The notes below the pieces were generated by a model that saw nothing but the letters and a program-made list of their open reading frames with translations, was not told the DNA's origin and did not search any database. From Coprococcus_A sp051877705 (GTDB lineage: Bacteria > Bacillota > Clostridia > Lachnospirales > Lachnospiraceae), in contig JBJEJD010000039.1 in the NCBI GenBank assembly GCA_051877705.1, forward strand, positions 1 to 64,000: DNA of 64,000 bases. The letters run 5' to 3'. Position numbers and translations under genes: made by a program. Shown here one piece after another: positions 43,709-52,233 of the stretch (the first letter of the stretch is position 1; each line of letters opens with the position of its first letter).

Positions 43709-44539
43709 TTATTCTAAAACTTCTCTGTCTTTTAACTTATCAGCATTTTTTCGATTGGCACGATACTGGGACGGTGTACATCCCTCGCTTTTTTTAAAAA
43801 CATAACAAAAATATTCCATTTTTTCAAAACCGCACCGATGGGCTATATCATGAATTCTCATATTGCTGGTAACCAAAAATAGACGAGCATAATGAATACG
43901 TATTTTATTGACAAAAGCCATGGGGGCAATCCCAAAATGCTGTTTAAAAGCCCGTGAAAAATAACTGACACTTGTACCGTATATCCGTGCCAGATGATTC
44001 AGATCCAACGGTTCGGCATAATGCTCCTGTATATATTGGTAAATTTCATTTAAATTAGAAACTTTATAATCTTTTTTTTCAGTATCTTTAATACTAATCA
44101 ACAAAGTCTGAAGCATAATTGCCGATCTAAAATATTCTCCTGCTTCCCATGCCTGGATCATACTGTCCAGACATGCCGCCAGCAGATTCCCAGACACGTT
44201 GAATTTTGACACATCTAGAAACTGAAGATATCGAAGCATTCCCGGAACTCCACTGCCATCAAAATTTACTGTTACAATCCAGCACTCTTCTCCAGGCAGA
44301 CCCTGAAGTGTCAGCCTTTTACCTTTTTTAATGAGCAATGCATCATTAGTTTTTAACTTAATATCCCAGTCATCAACTTTAAGATTGATCATACCCATCC
44401 TTACAACCATAATGATATAGCTGTCCAGAACAGTTTCCGGATGTTTCTCATGAGCCACATGAAACTTTGTTATTTTATCAACAAATAGACTTAAAAGCCT
44501 ATAATTATCTTTTTTTTCTGTAATTTTTTCAATTATCAT
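43709..44539 (-). CDS. AraC-family regulator with N-terminal cupin-like domain
   Basis: 276 residues. Residues about 1-130 form a sugar/ligand-binding beta domain; residues about 165-270 carry the double helix-turn-helix (EPLDLNHLARIYGTSVSYFSRAFKQHFG ... IHDIAHRCGFEKMEYFCYVFKKSEGCTPSQYR). It is divergent from the AtoE-type transporter gene, the natural regulatory target. The ligand is unknown; a short-chain fatty acid or its CoA ester would fit but is inference. Its gene end runs into the structured repeat region. Confidence 0.9.
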   Translation of the reverse strand: MIIEKITEKKDNYRLLSLFVDKITKFHVAHEKHPETVLDSYIIMVVRMGMINLKVDDWDIKLKTNDALLIKKGKRLTLQGLPGEECWIVTVNFDGSGVPGMLRYLQFLDVSKFNVSGNLLAACLDSMIQAWEAGEYFRSAIMLQTLLISIKDTEKKDYKVSNLNEIYQYIQEHYAEPLDLNHLARIYGTSVSYFSRAFKQHFGIAPMAFVNKIRIHYARLFLVTSNMRIHDIAHRCGFEKMEYFCYVFKKSEGCTPSQYRANRKNADKLKDREVLE

Positions 44540-44555
44540 ATATTTTTCCGCCTAT

Positions 44556-44576
44556 AATGTTCATATATTCAACATT
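44556..44576. promoter_or_regulatory. Inverted repeat in the AraC/AtoE intergenic region
   Basis: AATGTT-CATATATTC-AACATT lies between the two divergent genes, about 17 bases from the regulator start and about 110 bases upstream of the transporter. Candidate operator. Confidence 0.4.
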
Positions 44577-44685
44577 TTTATATTATTTTAGAGTTTCATT
44601 TTCTTTAGAAAAGTTTTATAATAATACCAGATTGTTTGCAAAAAAACAATGGGCAACTATACACTAATAAGGGAGGAATTTTTTT

Positions 44686-46050
44686 ATGCTCAAAAAAATC
44701 TCTAATGCATCTGTTAAAATTGTACAGAATTTCTTGCCAGATCCTTTTATTTTCTGTATTCTTTTGACAATCATTGTATTTGTCGCAGATATCTTTGCGA
44801 CAGGAGCTGGTCCGCTTACACTTGCTATGTGGTGGGGCAGCGGCGTATGGAACCTTCTTGCTTTCTCCATGCAGATGGCACTTGTATTGGTTCTTGGTAA
44901 CGCAATGGCTTCTTCCAAGCCAGTCAAGAAACTTCTTGACAACATCGCAGGTATGGCTAAGACTCCTGCATCAGGTATCGTTCTTGTAACTGTTGTTTCC
45001 ACAATTGCCTGCTGGTTAAACTGGGGCTTCGGTCTGGTTGTTGGTGCTCTTCTTGCAAAATCCATTGCCAAGAAAGTTAAAGGTATTGACTACCGTCTGC
45101 TGATCGCTTCCGCATATTCAGGTTTCATCGTATGGCATGCAGGTCTGTCAGGCTCCATCCCTCTGGATATCGTTGTTGCTGACAACGTTGCTGCTAAGAC
45201 AGCTGGTGCTATCACAGAAGGTGTTCCTATGAGCGAAACAGTTCTTTCTCCATGGAACCTGGTTATCTGCCTTGCTATCCTGATCCTTATGCCTCTGGTT
45301 AATGCCAAGATGCATCCGGATGCAGCAAATGTTGTAACCGTTGATCCTAAGCTTCTTGTTGAAGAAGAAGTTGTAGAAAAGAAGGCTGAGACAATTGCTG
45401 AGAAGCTTGAGAATTCAAGAATCTTATCAATCATCGTTGTTGTTCTCGGTGTTGTTTACCTTGTTCAGTATTTCGCTGCTTCAGGCAATATCCTGAATGC
45501 TCTTTCTCTGAACATTGTTAACCTGATCTTCCTTGTAATCGGTGTTCTGTTACATGGTACTCCTATCAACTATGTAAGAGCTATCACAGACGCAGCAAAG
45601 GGTGCCGCTGGTATTATCCTTCAGTTCCCATTCTATGCTGGTATCCAGGCTCTGATGGTTGGTCATCTTGAAGGTGGTAACTCCCTCGCAGGTCTTATCA
45701 GTAACTTCTTCGTAGCTATCTCCAACACAGTTACATTCCCTGTATGGACATTCCTCAGCGCAGGTATCGTTAACTTCTTCGTACCATCAGGTGGTGGACA
45801 GTGGACAGTTCAGGGTCCTATCGTTGGTCCTGCTTCTGTAGCACTTGGTGTTAAACCTGGTGTTGCTCTGATGGGTATTGCATGGGGCGATGCTTGGACA
45901 AATATGTTACAGCCATTCTGGGCTCTGCCGGCACTTGGTATCGCTGGTCTGGGCGCAAGAGATATCATGGGCTACTGCGTAATCGACCTGTTACTCAGTG
46001 GTGTCATCGTTATCATCGGTTTCATCCTTGTAGGTGTTCTTGGGTTATAA
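44686..46050 (+). CDS. atoE: Short-chain fatty acid transporter, AtoE/TIGR00366 family
   Basis: 454 residues with about 12 hydrophobic helices. Conserved stretches: NFLPDPFIFCILLTIIVF, WWGSGVWNLLAFSMQM, NWGFGLVVGALLAKSIAKK, HAGLSGSIPLD and the FVPSGGGQWTVQGPIV motif. The family is linked to uptake of acetoacetate, butyrate and related acids. AGGGAGGAATTTTTTT precedes the ATG. It has the skewed codon choice of a highly expressed gene. With the 3-hydroxyacyl-CoA dehydrogenase and acyl-CoA ligase elsewhere in the window it hints at short-chain acid metabolism, though they are far apart. Confidence 0.88.
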   Translation: MLKKISNASVKIVQNFLPDPFIFCILLTIIVFVADIFATGAGPLTLAMWWGSGVWNLLAFSMQMALVLVLGNAMASSKPVKKLLDNIAGMAKTPASGIVLVTVVSTIACWLNWGFGLVVGALLAKSIAKKVKGIDYRLLIASAYSGFIVWHAGLSGSIPLDIVVADNVAAKTAGAITEGVPMSETVLSPWNLVICLAILILMPLVNAKMHPDAANVVTVDPKLLVEEEVVEKKAETIAEKLENSRILSIIVVVLGVVYLVQYFAASGNILNALSLNIVNLIFLVIGVLLHGTPINYVRAITDAAKGAAGIILQFPFYAGIQALMVGHLEGGNSLAGLISNFFVAISNTVTFPVWTFLSAGIVNFFVPSGGGQWTVQGPIVGPASVALGVKPGVALMGIAWGDAWTNMLQPFWALPALGIAGLGARDIMGYCVIDLLLSGVIVIIGFILVGVLGL

Positions 46051-46080
46051 TCCAATATTCTACATAAATGATTATTTTAA

Positions 46081-46116
46081 CAGCGCAGCTATTTCAGCTG
46101 CGCTGTTTTCTTTTTT
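46081..46116. terminator. Terminator of the AtoE-type gene
   Basis: CAGCGCAGCT/AGCTGCGCTG, a 10-bp perfect stem with loop ATTTC, followed by TTTTCTTTTTT; it may also serve the converging plsC gene. Confidence 0.9.
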
Positions 46117-46855
46117 ATAATTTTACACTATCAACCTGACTACTATGAAAATCTATGGCTTCTCTGATCCTTCTCTCCACCTCCTGAGCAATCTCAGTGG
46201 TATTCATTCCTGCGTATTCATCATAATACATTGGTTTCAGATAATGTACCTGCACCGTCACGGGCTTGATCGTCTTTTTATCGAACGGCTCAAAACTATT
46301 GAGAAGAGCGACCGGTACAATCGGCGCCTTTGATTTGGTGACTGCCTTGAATGCTCCTGCCTTAAATGTCTGAATCTCATTACCCTTTCTGCTTCTTGTG
46401 CCTTCAGCAAAGATAAGAAAATTCTCTCCGGCTTTAACCCTCTTTGCAACCTCCAGTATTACCTTCATGGACTGCTTCAGATCACTTCTATCCATTGGAA
46501 TATAATGGAGTGCCTCTTTAATCTGTTTGAGCAGGATAATATTCTCAACCTCAATCTTAAATACAACCGCATAGGGCCTTGGAAGCGTTTCTATGACTGC
46601 CAGCATATCATACATTCCCTGATGATTGGGATACATGACAAAGCCATCCTTTTCCGGTATATTTTCCAGGCCGCTGCTGACAATATCCACACGTCCTGAC
46701 CTGTTGACCTTTTTCACAATTCCCCGGATAAATCCATATTTGGTCTCCAGACTGTATTTTTCTTCACCAGTATCCTTCGCAAACCGACAGATGTTCCAGA
46801 ACCAGTATGGCACTATATAGATACATTTCAATACCATCAATATAATCCGTCGCAT
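46115..46855 (-). CDS. Lysophospholipid acyltransferase (PlsC-like)
   Basis: 246 residues. An N-terminal membrane segment (about 1-20) precedes the acyltransferase domain with the NHQGMYD (HX4D) motif, then FAEGTRSRKG and APIVPVAL motifs. It should transfer an acyl group to lysophosphatidic acid (1-acylglycerol-3-phosphate) in phospholipid synthesis. It begins 4 bases after the hemL stop with GGAG inside the hemL end, so it belongs to the tetrapyrrole operon, an unusual partner. Confidence 0.9.
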   Translation of the reverse strand: MRRIILMVLKCIYIVPYWFWNICRFAKDTGEEKYSLETKYGFIRGIVKKVNRSGRVDIVSSGLENIPEKDGFVMYPNHQGMYDMLAVIETLPRPYAVVFKIEVENIILLKQIKEALHYIPMDRSDLKQSMKVILEVAKRVKAGENFLIFAEGTRSRKGNEIQTFKAGAFKAVTKSKAPIVPVALLNSFEPFDKKTIKPVTVQVHYLKPMYYDEYAGMNTTEIAQEVERRIREAIDFHSSQVDSVKL

Positions 46856-46859
46856 TCAA

Positions 46860-48143
46860 TCACTCCTTCCATATAGAAAGTGCCCTGTCAATGGCTCTTT
46901 CCGTCATCTGCAGATCTTCTTCCGTCAGAGCATCATTGACGAAAAATGCTTCAAACTGAGAAGGAGCAATATACATGCCCCACGATTTCATTGCAGCAAA
47001 ATACTGTCTGAACCTGTCAAGATCGGACGTCATAACATCTTCAAAACATTTCACCGGATTTCCTGTAAAAAAGATACTCATTAAAGAGCCGACTCTGTTT
47101 ATCACCGCTTTGACCTGATATCGTTTGATGGCATCCCTGAAGGCTTTCTCTATCCGAATTGATCTTTCTTCCAGTCTGTCATAAATTGCCGGATCATCTC
47201 TCAGAAGCTTCAGCATGGCTTTTCCCGCCGCCACAGCTACCGGATTACCGGAAAGGGTTCCCGCCTGATATACCGGTCCCACTGGAGAAACACAGGCCAT
47301 GATATCCTTTCTGCCGCCATACACAGCCATCGGCATACCGCCTCCAACGATCTTACCAAATGTAGTCATATCAGGAATAACCCCATAATACTGCTGTGCA
47401 CCGCCATAGCCCAGCCTGAATCCAGTAATAACTTCATCGAATATAAGAACTGCCCCATATTTTCTGGTAATCTCTCTCAGACCTTCAAGAAATCCCGGTT
47501 CCGGAGGAACAACCCCCATATTGGCAGCCACAGGCTCCACGATCAGCGCTGCTATCCTTTCTCCATAATGCTGAAACAGGCTTTTCACACTTTCCAGGTT
47601 ATTATATCCGGCAATAAGTGTCGTCTCAGCAAATGCTGCGGGCACCCCGGCACTGTCCGGCACATTTTCTGTCAGAAGTCCTGATCCGGCTTTTACCAGC
47701 AGTCCGTCAGAATGGCCATGATAACAGCCTTCAAATTTTACGATCAATTCTCTTCCAGTATAACCTCTGGCCGCCCGGATAGCACTCATGACTGCCTCCG
47801 TTCCGGAATTGACCATTCGCAGCATTTCCATGGACGGAACAGCCTGCTGTATCATCTCAGCCAGTTCCACCTCCGCCGTCGTCGGTGCACCATAGCTGGT
47901 TCCCCTTGCTGCAGCCTCTGTTACAGCCTGAACCACCTCTTCCCTGGCATGTCCCAGGATCATCGGTCCCCAGGAACCTACATAATCAATATAGCAATTA
48001 CCGTCTATATCATAGATACGCGATCCCCGGGCATGATCGATAAATGGAGGCGTCATGCCCACAGCCCTGTAAGCCCTCACCGGACTGTTGACACCACCAG
48101 GCATAAGCTCACAGGCCTTTTCGAAAATCTTTTCACTATTCAT
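46860..48143 (-). CDS. hemL: Glutamate-1-semialdehyde 2,1-aminomutase
   Basis: 427 residues, class III aminotransferase fold with PLP. Key motifs: MPGGVNSPVRAYRAVG, NSGTEAVMSAIRAARGYTGR, FDEVITGFRLGYGGAQ, and the PLP-Lys in TTFGKIVGGGMPMAVYGG. It makes 5-aminolaevulinate from glutamate-1-semialdehyde, the second step of the C5 pathway started by hemA in the same operon. GAGGAG precedes the ATG. It follows hemB by 37 bases. Confidence 0.96.
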   Translation of the reverse strand: MNSEKIFEKACELMPGGVNSPVRAYRAVGMTPPFIDHARGSRIYDIDGNCYIDYVGSWGPMILGHAREEVVQAVTEAAARGTSYGAPTTAEVELAEMIQQAVPSMEMLRMVNSGTEAVMSAIRAARGYTGRELIVKFEGCYHGHSDGLLVKAGSGLLTENVPDSAGVPAAFAETTLIAGYNNLESVKSLFQHYGERIAALIVEPVAANMGVVPPEPGFLEGLREITRKYGAVLIFDEVITGFRLGYGGAQQYYGVIPDMTTFGKIVGGGMPMAVYGGRKDIMACVSPVGPVYQAGTLSGNPVAVAAGKAMLKLLRDDPAIYDRLEERSIRIEKAFRDAIKRYQVKAVINRVGSLMSIFFTGNPVKCFEDVMTSDLDRFRQYFAAMKSWGMYIAPSQFEAFFVNDALTEEDLQMTERAIDRALSIWKE

Positions 48144-48180
48144 CCATTTTTCTCCTCATCCCGCTTAAACACAGTTCTTC

Positions 48181-49158
48181 TTATTTTTCATCCCGAATCC
48201 ATTCCGCGATCTGCGGCGCATAATAGGTAATGATCATCTTGGCACCGGCTCTTTTCATGGCCGTCATACTTTCCATGACCACCCTTTGCTCATCGATCCA
48301 GCCATTGGCCGCCGCAGCCTTCATCATGGCATATTCACCGCTTACACTATAAGTACAAAGCGGAAGATCAAAATTATCATGGATCATCCGGACAATATCC
48401 AGATAGGCCAATGCCGGTTTAACCATGATGATATCCGCTCCTTCCATAACATCCAGCTCCGTCTCAATCAAAGCCTCCCTGCGGTTGCGGTAATCCATCT
48501 GATAAGTCTTTCTGTCACCAAATGCAGGTGCAGAATCTGCCGCCTCCCTGAAGGGACCATAAAAGGACGAAGCATATTTCACACTGTAAGCCATAATCAA
48601 TGTATTCTGACAGCCCGCTTCATCCAGTACACGACGCATATGGCCGATCCTGCCATCCATCATATCCGAAGGTGCCACCACATCCGCACCGGCTTTTGCA
48701 CAGCTCAACGCTGCCTTCGACAGAAGTTCCAATGTTTCATCATTTAATATTTCATTGCCCCTGATCATACCGCAATGACCATGATCTGTATACTCACACA
48801 AACAAATATCTGCAATACAGATCATATTCGGATACAGCGATTTTGTCAAACGAAGTGCGCGCTGCACAATACCATCGGGATCATAAGCACCGCTGCCGCA
48901 GGCATCCTTATGGTCAGGAACGCCAAAGAAAATCACGGCACGCACACCTTTTTCCCAAATTTCCTTCAAATGAACAGCCAACTGATCCAGGGAATAATGA
49001 TAGATTCCCGGCATGGACGCAATGGGCGATCTGACATTCTCTCCTTCCGTCACAAAAATCGGATAAATCAGATCATCAATCTGCACATCCACTTCATGTA
49101 CCATATTTCTGATCTGGGAAGACTGGCGCAGTCTCCTCGGTCTTCGGATTATATCCAT
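48181..49158 (-). CDS. hemB: Delta-aminolaevulinate dehydratase (porphobilinogen synthase)
   Basis: 325 residues. The two Schiff-base Lys are in MAYSVKYASSFYGPFR and ADIIMVKPALAYLDI. The metal-site segment reads ICIADICLCEYTDHGHCG, with Cys residues typical of a zinc enzyme. It condenses two 5-aminolaevulinate to porphobilinogen. The start at 49158 has AGAGG 8 bases upstream; a GTG three codons earlier is possible. It follows cobA-hemD by 19 bases. Confidence 0.95.
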   Translation of the reverse strand: MDIIRRPRRLRQSSQIRNMVHEVDVQIDDLIYPIFVTEGENVRSPIASMPGIYHYSLDQLAVHLKEIWEKGVRAVIFFGVPDHKDACGSGAYDPDGIVQRALRLTKSLYPNMICIADICLCEYTDHGHCGMIRGNEILNDETLELLSKAALSCAKAGADVVAPSDMMDGRIGHMRRVLDEAGCQNTLIMAYSVKYASSFYGPFREAADSAPAFGDRKTYQMDYRNRREALIETELDVMEGADIIMVKPALAYLDIVRMIHDNFDLPLCTYSVSGEYAMMKAAAANGWIDEQRVVMESMTAMKRAGAKMIITYYAPQIAEWIRDEK

Positions 49159-49177
49159 CTGCCTCACCTCTTAATTT

Positions 49178-50701
49178 CTATTTTTCATATATTTTATCAC
49201 ACATACATTGTATCAGGCCACCCAGATCATACTTTTCTGCCTGACCATCTACCCGGATACCCCTTTCACAGGCAGCTTTTGCCGTCACCGGACCAATACA
49301 TATTGTCTTTCCTTTTATTTCCTGTCCTTTCGTCATGGCATGAAAAGCATCCACCGCAGAGGCACTGCAGAAGGTCACAACATCCACATTTTCCAGTATC
49401 TGATTCAATAATCCTGCCTTTTTCCACTGCCTTTCTGTCACATAAAGTGGGATATCCACATAATGGATCCCTGCTCTGTCCAATGCTGTGCACAATACTC
49501 CCGACGCTTCCTGTGCCCGGAACATCAATACCTTCGGCTGCTCTGCTGTTTGTTCATCTGTCCTGTTTTGTACAATTTCCCGGCACAGAGCTTCCGCCAG
49601 AGATTCACTGCATGACTGTTCCGGTATTAAATCGGCATAATATCCATAATCTTCCAATGCCCTCTTCGTCCCGCTGCCCATAGCAGCTATCTTTTTATCT
49701 CCAAGCAAACGGATATCCACCTGTTCATTTTTCATCTGCTCAAAAAACATCTGTACACCATTCCTGCTGGTGAAAACGATCCATCCACCGGCAGGAGCCT
49801 GACTCAAAACAGGCTTTATGTTCAAATTTTCTATCAGTCTCACTTCTATAAGACTCAATAATACCGGCTCACCGCCCAGAGAAGAAATCAATTGCCCGAG
49901 CCTGCCGGCCATAGCCTTTGTAGCAGTCACAAGTATCCTCTGTCCGGTCAACGGTCCCCTCTTCTTCCACTCTACCTGAGGCTGAAGCCCCGCCACATTG
50001 CCCACCAGCAAAATGGCCGGCGGCCTGATTCCATCTTTCTCCGTTTTATCGGCTATTTCATTGAGCGGGGCTATGATACATTGCTGCCGCGCAGTCGTTC
50101 CTGAAGCAATCACTGCTGACGGGGTAAAAGGATCTTTTCCATGCTCTATCAGCATTCGGCATATATCTCGAATGCGTGAAAGTCCCATAAGAAATACCAG
50201 TGTCCCCTCCTCCCGGGCCAGAGTTTCATAATCCAGAGAACTGGATTCCTTTGTTGGATCCTCATGGCCCGTGATCACATGAAAGGAAGATGCCACCCGT
50301 CGATGTGTAACGGGAATTCCTGCATAGGCTGCAGCAGCATAAGAAGAAGATACCCCGGGAATCACAATAAATGGAATTCCTGCAGCAGACAGCGCCAATG
50401 CTTCTTCACCGCCCCGGCCAAAAATAAACGGATCCCCGCCCTTTAGTCGCGCAACCTGCAGTCCCTGTTTAGCCCGTTCAATCAGAACCTGCTCGATTTC
50501 TCCCTGCTTCATACGGTGATTGCCGGCATATTTTCCTGCATTTATCCATTCAGCCTCCGGTCTCGTCTCATTTAAAAGGGATTCACTGGCCAGATGATCA
50601 TAAACAATCACATCTGCCCTGCGAAGTGCTTCCAGACCTTTCACGGTAATCAGCCCTGCATCTCCCGGCCCTGCTCCTATGAGATAAACCATTCCTGTCA
50701 T
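49178..50701 (-). CDS. cobA/hemD: Uroporphyrinogen III methyltransferase/synthase fusion
   Basis: 507 residues in two parts. Residues about 1-250 are the SAM-dependent uroporphyrinogen III C-methyltransferase (VYLIGAGPGDAGLITVKGLEAL, RLKGGDPFIFGRGGEEA, GVTSS-like GVSSSYAAAAYAGIPVTHR). Residues about 255-507 are the HemD uroporphyrinogen III synthase. The fused enzyme turns hydroxymethylbilane into uroporphyrinogen III and then precorrin-2. The start at 50701 overlaps the hemC stop (ATGA) with GGAGGAG upstream; an upstream in-frame start at 50740 falls inside hemC and is rejected. Confidence 0.95.
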   Translation of the reverse strand: MTGMVYLIGAGPGDAGLITVKGLEALRRADVIVYDHLASESLLNETRPEAEWINAGKYAGNHRMKQGEIEQVLIERAKQGLQVARLKGGDPFIFGRGGEEALALSAAGIPFIVIPGVSSSYAAAAYAGIPVTHRRVASSFHVITGHEDPTKESSSLDYETLAREEGTLVFLMGLSRIRDICRMLIEHGKDPFTPSAVIASGTTARQQCIIAPLNEIADKTEKDGIRPPAILLVGNVAGLQPQVEWKKRGPLTGQRILVTATKAMAGRLGQLISSLGGEPVLLSLIEVRLIENLNIKPVLSQAPAGGWIVFTSRNGVQMFFEQMKNEQVDIRLLGDKKIAAMGSGTKRALEDYGYYADLIPEQSCSESLAEALCREIVQNRTDEQTAEQPKVLMFRAQEASGVLCTALDRAGIHYVDIPLYVTERQWKKAGLLNQILENVDVVTFCSASAVDAFHAMTKGQEIKGKTICIGPVTAKAACERGIRVDGQAEKYDLGGLIQCMCDKIYEK

Positions 50702-51648
50702 TCCCGCTCCTCCTGTTCCAACAGCCGGCAGGCAGCCCAATGTCCCGCATCAGAGGCTATCTGCCTGTTCTCATACCGAAAGTTTGTAAGCGTCCGCTCC
50801 TCAATGATCGTCCTCATCCTGCCATACCTTCCGGCATACCGTGCTTTTATATACAGCTTTCCATCCTCTATCCGGGAAGCTATGGCTGCAGCCTCATTGC
50901 ATCCGCCGCCGATTCCTTTCAAAAAGGCTCTCTCTGCCGTAAAGAGGAGCCATGTTTCTTCATCATTGATAGTCTCCAGCAGCCAGCAGTCTTCGCCCCG
51001 TCCCGCTTCCACGGCGATGATCCCCTGCCCTGCCGCAGGAAGAAACTGCTCCTCCGGCAAAAATTCATAATAATAACGACTGCCGTCCAACAAAAAACTT
51101 CCTCGATCATCGTCTGAGGTCGATATATATCCAAGGCGCTTCAATCCGGCCGCTGCCAGAATGATGCCATCATACTGTCCATCAGACAACTTATGCAATC
51201 TCGTCGGCACATTTCCCCGTATATCTTTAATAATTAGTGCCGGATTCAGCTCCATTGCCTGGATAGCCCGTCGTCGGCTGCCTGTTCCGGCAATGGTTCG
51301 GCCCGGACATTCTTCCAGCCGTTCCTGATGACATGTGACCCATACATCCCGGCTGTCTTCCCGTTTCAGCACAGCAACAATATCAAGTCCTTCCGGCAGC
51401 TCCAGGGGCATGTCTTTGGCACTGTGTACAGCCATATCGATACGCCCCTCCAGCATGGCCCGCTCTATATCCCGGGTAAAAGCTCCCTTACCGCCGAAAT
51501 CAGCCAATGACCGCTCCAGATGACGATCTCCCTTTGTATCATATTCAGCCAGTTCCACTTTCATCCCCGGAAGCTTCTTTTTTAAAGCGGCCACAACCAG
51601 CTCTGTCTGTGCGAGCGCCAATAGGCTCTTTCTTGTCCCTATTACCAT
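50698..51648 (-). CDS. hemC: Hydroxymethylbilane synthase (porphobilinogen deaminase)
   Basis: 316 residues. VIGTRKSLLALAQTELV, VHSAKDMPLELPEGLD and the Arg-rich GTGSRRRAIQ segment match HemC. The dipyrromethane-cofactor Cys is in GIGGGCNEAAAIASR, where the residues after Cys differ from the usual GGCQVPIG. It polymerises four porphobilinogen. It overlaps the preceding gene by 7 bases and the following one by 4, so translation is coupled on both sides. Confidence 0.94.
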   Translation of the reverse strand: MVIGTRKSLLALAQTELVVAALKKKLPGMKVELAEYDTKGDRHLERSLADFGGKGAFTRDIERAMLEGRIDMAVHSAKDMPLELPEGLDIVAVLKREDSRDVWVTCHQERLEECPGRTIAGTGSRRRAIQAMELNPALIIKDIRGNVPTRLHKLSDGQYDGIILAAAGLKRLGYISTSDDDRGSFLLDGSRYYYEFLPEEQFLPAAGQGIIAVEAGRGEDCWLLETINDEETWLLFTAERAFLKGIGGGCNEAAAIASRIEDGKLYIKARYAGRYGRMRTIIEERTLTNFRYENRQIASDAGHWAACRLLEQEERE

Positions 51649-52232
51649 TCTGACCGTCTCCTCTCTTCATCTTCTATCATCTGCTGCAGCTTCTCCCGCT
51701 TTTGTTCGTGATTCAAATTACTTCGCTTCAGTACATCTCTTCTGGCCCTGAGGGACTGCTCCAGATCCCCATACCATTCAGGTACTGCCCGCTCTATTAT
51801 CTGACGCAGGTGCCTGGTTAATGCAGGCACACCCCCTGAACTGCTGATACCAATAATAATTTGATTTCTCCGCACAACAGAAGGAAACAGAAAACTGGAA
51901 TCTGCCTCAGAGTCTGAACAATTCACCCATATATGCTGTTTGCGGCAATAACAGGCAATCTCATGGTTCAGTTGACGATCATCCGTTGCGCATACGACCA
52001 TAAAAGCCGAATTTAGTCTGTCAAATTCTCCGAAATTCAGAGTCTTCTGTTCACAGCACAGCCGGCCTCTATTATCCATCAGCTTCAGCCCGTCACAGAT
52101 CTTTGGACTAATCACACAGATATCCGCCCCAAAATCAGCCAGTATCTCAGCTTTTCGCAAAGCAACCCTGCCGCCGCCGATAATCAGAGTTTTTTTATCC
52201 TCTATGTCTATATATAATGGAAATCTGGCCAT
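51642..52232 (-). CDS. Precorrin-2 dehydrogenase / sirohaem synthase N-terminal-type protein
   Basis: 196 residues with the NAD-binding Rossmann start FPLYIDIEDKKTLIIGGGRVALRKAEIL and the later VRRNQIIIGISSSGGVPALTRHLRQIIER motif. It is the CysG N-terminal half only, as in Met8/SirC proteins: it oxidises precorrin-2 to sirohydrochlorin and may insert iron. The methyltransferase half is supplied by cobA-hemD nearby. The start at 52232 has AAGGA 5 bases upstream and lies one base after the hemA stop. Confidence 0.9.
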   Translation of the reverse strand: MARFPLYIDIEDKKTLIIGGGRVALRKAEILADFGADICVISPKICDGLKLMDNRGRLCCEQKTLNFGEFDRLNSAFMVVCATDDRQLNHEIACYCRKQHIWVNCSDSEADSSFLFPSVVRRNQIIIGISSSGGVPALTRHLRQIIERAVPEWYGDLEQSLRARRDVLKRSNLNHEQKREKLQQMIEDEERRRSEW

Positions 52233-52233
52233 T

